From Pseudomonas deceptionensis (lineage in GTDB: Bacteria; Pseudomonadota; Gammaproteobacteria; Pseudomonadales; Pseudomonadaceae), in the NCBI RefSeq assembly GCF_900106095.1, contig NZ_FNUD01000002.1, positions 3,059,501 to 3,123,500 on the forward strand: DNA of 64,000 nt, read 5' to 3'. The notes under the pieces were generated by a model. That model was not told the origin of the DNA and ran no database searches. It worked only from the letters and a program-made list of their open reading frames with translations. Within the stretch, counting starts at the first letter, position 1; every line of letters starts with the position of its first letter. Shown piece after piece: positions 60,691 through 64,000 of the stretch. The translations under genes were made by a program, and so were the position numbers.

Positions 60691-61847
60691 TCAAGCAGCA
60701 TCCGATACGGATTTTCAACAAGGCCGGTGACCCTCCGGCGCCGCAGAACAAACACTGGTACAGCCTGAAAGCCAGCGGCGAGGCCGAGACCCGAAGCATT
60801 GAGGTCTACGTCTACGGCGAGATCGGCACCTGGGGTATCACTGCCAACCAGTTTGTCCGCGACTTGGCCGCATTGGATGACGGAGTGTCGCCTATCGTAG
60901 TGGCATTCAACAGCGTCGGCGGTGACCTGTTTGACGGTCTGGCCATTCACAATGCGCTGTCGCGTCTGGGCGAGCGTTGCACCGGCCGGGTTGATGCCCT
61001 AGCAGCCAGCGCGGCCAGTGTCGCGGTGTGTGGCGCGTACAAGGTTGTGATCGCGTCCAACGCCATGTTGATGATCCACAACCCGTGGACCTACGCCGCA
61101 GGCGATGCAGAAGACTTGCGCAAGGTCGCTACGGCACTGGATCAGGCGATGGAAGCCATCATCGCGGCCTATAAAGCCAAGGCACCCGACATCGACGAAG
61201 TTGAACTCCGGCGTATGGTGAATGCTGAAACCTGGCTCACGGCCAGCGAAGCGGTAGCCCTGGGCTTGGCCGATGAAGTAGGCGAGGGCGTCTCTGTCAA
61301 AGCCTGCCTTGGCCAAGGTGGTGCATTGCAGCGTTATCAGCACGCCCCGCAGGCATTGCTGGCCCAGCTGGATGAACCGCCGGAGCCAGGCCCAGAACCA
61401 ACTCCGGCCCCCATTCCACCTGAACCCGAAAAGCCTCCCATCGTGGACTCGACCAAGCTGGCCTTGTTGATCACGCAAAGCTGCACTGCCGCCGGGATCA
61501 GCAACCTGATCGAGTCGTTGATCAGTAATACCAAATTGGCCGACGAGGCCACAGTTAATGCCGCGCTGACCAACGCTAAGGCTGTGCGCGACCTATGCGT
61601 TGCGGCGCGTTTGCCGGAGTTCACCCAGGAGTTTGTCGCGGCTGGGCTCAGTGCTGAAGCGGTACGCGGGCGCCTGTTCGACAAGCTGGTCAGTGGAGGT
61701 GGCTTTGAAATCGACAACAGCCTGCCGATCAGCGATGACCCGGTACCGAAAATTCAGGCCAAACAACCTGATCCACCCTCAATCTGGGCGGCGCGTCAGT
61801 CGGCGCAAAGTGGTCAATCTAAATCTGCAAAAGGTACGAGAACATGA
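60687..61847 (+). CDS. ClpP-like head maturation protease with C-terminal extension
   Basis: A 386-residue protein. The ClpP/S49-like domain (about 40-205) has AFNSVGGDLFDGLAIHNAL, the serine segment ALAASAASVAVCG and the histidine segment MLMIHNPWTY. A Pro-rich linker (about 230-255) is followed by a helical part that may serve as scaffold, as lambda C/Nu3. It processes the prohead. Confidence 0.88.
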   Translation: MIKQHPIRIFNKAGDPPAPQNKHWYSLKASGEAETRSIEVYVYGEIGTWGITANQFVRDLAALDDGVSPIVVAFNSVGGDLFDGLAIHNALSRLGERCTGRVDALAASAASVAVCGAYKVVIASNAMLMIHNPWTYAAGDAEDLRKVATALDQAMEAIIAAYKAKAPDIDEVELRRMVNAETWLTASEAVALGLADEVGEGVSVKACLGQGGALQRYQHAPQALLAQLDEPPEPGPEPTPAPIPPEPEKPPIVDSTKLALLITQSCTAAGISNLIESLISNTKLADEATVNAALTNAKAVRDLCVAARLPEFTQEFVAAGLSAEAVRGRLFDKLVSGGGFEIDNSLPISDDPVPKIQAKQPDPPSIWAARQSAQSGQSKSAKGTRT

Positions 61848-62188
61848 CGATCCAATACGAACAGCGCCACGCCGGTGAATTCCTCTTGTCCGAGGGGGCC
61901 GGCAACATCTCGCGTGAAGCTATCAACGTTGCGGCCGGGGCTGCGCTTGAACCCGGCCAGATTCTGGGCCTGATCACCGCCACCGGCGAGTTTGCGCCGT
62001 ATCAGCCGACTGCGGAGGACGGCACGGAAAACGCTGTCGCCATTCTCTACGGCCCGCTGGGTGAGTCGGATGTCGTGCGTCGCGGTCGTGCCGTGGTGCG
62101 TCTGGCCGAGATCAGCGAAGTGCACCTGACCGGTCTTGATCCTGCAGCTGAAAAGGCGTTGGCTGCCCACTTCCTGATCGTCCGCTAA
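61844..62188 (+). CDS. Head decoration protein gpD-like
   Basis: A 114-residue protein (EFLLSEGAGNISREAINVAAGAALEPGQILGLITATGEFAPY), typical of gpD-type decoration proteins that stabilise the expanded head. Its start overlaps the protease stop by four bases; a terminator follows. Confidence 0.88.
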   Translation: MTIQYEQRHAGEFLLSEGAGNISREAINVAAGAALEPGQILGLITATGEFAPYQPTAEDGTENAVAILYGPLGESDVVRRGRAVVRLAEISEVHLTGLDPAAEKALAAHFLIVR

Positions 62189-62210
62189 GGCGAGCATCCC
62201 TGTTTACCCG

Positions 62211-62232
62211 TCCCGCCAAGTGCGGGATTTTT
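62211..62232 (+). terminator. Terminator between decoration and major capsid genes
   Basis: TCCCGC and GCGGGA with a 5-base loop, followed by TTTTT, in the 63-base gap before the capsid gene. Confidence 0.85.
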
Positions 62233-62251
62233 CGTTTATGGAGAGTACCTC

Positions 62252-63247
62252 ATGGCCGATATCGCCATTTTTGAAGACGATGCATTTAGTGTTTCGTCGT
62301 TGACTGCTGCACTCAATGATCAGGAGTATTTGCCGGGTCGTATCAGCAGCCTCGGCCTGTTCCGTGAAGAGGGCATCACCACCCTGACCGTGCAGATCGA
62401 AAAAGACGGTGACACCCTGGCATTGGTGCCAGCGGGTGAACGTGGCACTTCCGGCCTGGTGGTCGCTGGTACCAAGCGTCACATGATCCCTTTCAACACC
62501 GTGCACTTGCCGGAACGTTTCACCATCAAGGCGGACGAGATTCAGGGCATCCGTGCCTTCGGTACCCGCAGCGAGCTGCAAGCCGTGCAGGATGTGGTTA
62601 ACCGGCGTCTGTCCAAGGCCCGCCGTCAGTTGGATGCGACCCACGAATTCCAGCGCATGGGGGCTTTGAACGGTCAGATCCTGGATGCCGATGGCACCAC
62701 GGTCCTGCTCGATCTCTACAAGACTTTTGGCGTGACACGTAAAAAACAGTCTATGGGTCTGAACGACCAAGCGACTGATTTGCGTGTGCGCTGCTCTGAG
62801 GCTCTGGACTTGCAGGAGGATGCACTGGGTAGCATCACCAGCACTGGCTCTCGCGCATTCTGCGGCAAGAATTTCTGGAACAAGTTGGTCTCCCACACAT
62901 CGGTCAAGGAAACCTACCTCAACACCATGCAGGCCGCGTCTCTGCGCGGCGATGCCCGGGAAAGCTTCGAGTTCGGTGGGATTGTCTGGGAACGCTATCG
63001 CGGCAAGGTCGCGGGCGTTTCGTTCATCCATGACGACAAGGCGCTGTTGATCCCTGAAGGCGTCCCTGATCTGTACATCTCCGTGTTCGCCCCGGCGGAC
63101 TACATGGAAACGGTCAACACCCAAGGCATCCCGTACTACAGCAAGATCGAGCCGCTGCCGTTCAACAAGGGTATGGCCGGCGAAGCTCAGTCTAACCCGT
63201 TGCACATGTGCACGCGTCCCCTGGCGCAGATCCTGCTGGAGCTGTAA
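62252..63247 (+). CDS. Major capsid protein (gpE family)
   Basis: A 331-residue major capsid protein of the lambda E type (IAIFEDDAFSVSSLTAALNDQEYLPGRI opening; GGIVWERYRGKVAG and YYSKIEPLPFNKGMAGEAQSNPLHMCTRP near the end). AGAGTAC lies upstream of the ATG. It forms the HK97-fold shell. Confidence 0.95.
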   Translation: MADIAIFEDDAFSVSSLTAALNDQEYLPGRISSLGLFREEGITTLTVQIEKDGDTLALVPAGERGTSGLVVAGTKRHMIPFNTVHLPERFTIKADEIQGIRAFGTRSELQAVQDVVNRRLSKARRQLDATHEFQRMGALNGQILDADGTTVLLDLYKTFGVTRKKQSMGLNDQATDLRVRCSEALDLQEDALGSITSTGSRAFCGKNFWNKLVSHTSVKETYLNTMQAASLRGDARESFEFGGIVWERYRGKVAGVSFIHDDKALLIPEGVPDLYISVFAPADYMETVNTQGIPYYSKIEPLPFNKGMAGEAQSNPLHMCTRPLAQILLEL

Positions 63248-63249
63248 CC

Positions 63250-63570
63250 GTGGGCATTCGTGATCTAGTGGCCGATATCGACAGCGTGATCTTCGACGTA
63301 CTGGGCGATACCGCGCGCATCGAAGGTCGCGCCGAACCGGTGCTGGGGATGTTCTCGGCACCGTGGAAACAGCCGCAGATCGGTCGTCTCAATACCGGCC
63401 TTCGCGAGCCGCACTTTGTGGTGCGGGTCGCGGACTCGGATGGTCTGAGCAAAGGGCTACTGGTCACCATCGACTTGCCCGATCTGGACGGTGGTGGCGA
63501 CTACGACCTGCTGCAGCTGGAGCCCAGCGGTGATGGGCTGGTATCGCTGATCTTGAGGAAGCGCGCATGA
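63250..63570 (+). CDS. Head-tail connector/completion protein
   Basis: A 106-residue protein in the gpFII-like position right after the capsid. It starts at GTG 63250, 2 bases after the capsid stop, with GGAG upstream. The sequence (IDLPDLDGGGDYDLLQLEPSGDGLVSLILR) is beta-rich. The exact family is inferred from size and position. Confidence 0.65.
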   Translation: MGIRDLVADIDSVIFDVLGDTARIEGRAEPVLGMFSAPWKQPQIGRLNTGLREPHFVVRVADSDGLSKGLLVTIDLPDLDGGGDYDLLQLEPSGDGLVSLILRKRA

Positions 63571-64000
63571 GCATTGGCAGCTTTAGTGAGAACAGGGCCA
63601 GCAGCGGGATGTTCAATATTCAGGTCTCGTCCGAGGACCTGAAAGCGTTTGCAGCACTTGCCACGCTGGTACCCAAAGCCGCTGCCAATGCGCAACGCCG
63701 TGCGATCAACAAAACCCTGGGCTGGCTTGCTACACATATCGCCCGGGCCGTGGGCAAGCAGGAGCGGATCGCGGTCAAGGCGGTGCGGCAGCGTTTGCGC
63801 AGCTACCCGATCGCGGGCGGTGCGATGCGCGGCAAGCTCTGGTTCGGCATCAACCCGCTGGAGGCCAGCCGGGCAGGGCGACCACGGCAGACCAAGGCCG
63901 GTGTGTCGGTGGGCAGTCGTCGCTATCGCGGCGCCTTCTACAAAAAGGTGTACGGCAATCAGGCCGATATCTGGATTCGTACCGCCAGTAAACACTTCGC
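63567..64000 (+). CDS. Minor tail protein Z-like, N-terminal part (cut by window end)
   Basis: The frame runs off the right edge with 144 complete codons. It starts at an ATG overlapping the connector stop. MFNIQVSSEDLKAFAALATL, RAINKTLGWLATHIARAV and RRYRGAFYKKVYG are typical of the GpZ tail-terminator-like family. Confidence 0.8.
   Translation, partial: MSIGSFSENRASSGMFNIQVSSEDLKAFAALATLVPKAAANAQRRAINKTLGWLATHIARAVGKQERIAVKAVRQRLRSYPIAGGAMRGKLWFGINPLEASRAGRPRQTKAGVSVGSRRYRGAFYKKVYGNQADIWIRTASKHF

Larger units (their letters stand above)
43850..64000. mobile_element. Lambda-like prophage, left part
   Basis: The order is integrase, accessory cargo, leftward early operon, repressor/Cro switch, CII-like protein, primase-helicase, Q-like protein, holin, terminase and head genes. 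Packaging and head genes follow the lambda order Nu1-A-W-B-C-D-E-connector-Z. Tail, lysis and attR must lie to the right. All head genes visible are full length, so the element may be functional. Confidence 0.95.

Overview
The window comes from a Pseudomonas chromosome, most likely the P. fluorescens lineage. The evidence is moderately GC-rich DNA, Pseudomonas-type gene clusters (hsbR-hsbA, gdhB, an sbcCD pair, a MoxR/Bat operon), a DUF5629 gene and REP-type palindromes. Bases 1 to about 43,950 are host chromosome. From about 43,900 to the right edge lies a lambda-like prophage inserted at the 5' end of dusA; its right end is outside the window.

Host part, left to right: (a) a sulfur-amino-acid cluster: end of an amino-acid ABC ATPase, a cysteine-dioxygenase-type cupin, and a large fusion of four rhodanese domains with a cystathionine lyase. 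(b) A divergent sugar-acid cluster: arabonate-type dehydratase facing an MFS permease, a FAH-family dehydratase and a ketoglutarate-semialdehyde-type dehydrogenase, together a non-phosphorylating pentonate route to 2-oxoglutarate. (c) A DUF5629 gene overlapping a periplasmic lactonase-like beta-propeller gene, plus a small secreted protein. (d) An ECF sigma factor and anti-sigma factor divergent from a membrane-anchored catalase-like protein and a cytochrome b561; both transcripts have the same promoter motif with identical spacing. (e) A two-partner secretion pair. (f) A GST, then sbcC and sbcD. (g) A six-gene MoxR/DUF58/VWA (Bat-type) operon. (h) An amidohydrolase, a small conserved protein, the giant NAD-dependent glutamate dehydrogenase, a DUF4404 gene, mlaA, hsbR-hsbA and dusA.

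Prophage part: a tyrosine integrase next to dusA; an AT-rich two-gene insert (sce7726/sce7725 families); a leftward operon (small protein, dNMP kinase, KilAC-like protein, two PrtN-like activators, hypotheticals); a self-cleaving CI/LexA-type repressor divergent from a Cro-like gene, with matching 19-bp operators at both early promoters; a rightward early region (CII-like, zinc finger, large primase-helicase, Q-like regulator); a terminator, a holin, and then a lambda-order packaging and head module (Nu1, A, W, B, C protease, D, E, connector, Z). The right edge cuts the Z-like gene. The two replication or packaging signals I can see are GT-rich repeats after the primase and GGTGAAC repeats in front of the small terminase gene.

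Most start sites were refined by ribosome-binding sites or overlaps. Functions are read from motifs and gene order; no database search was possible.
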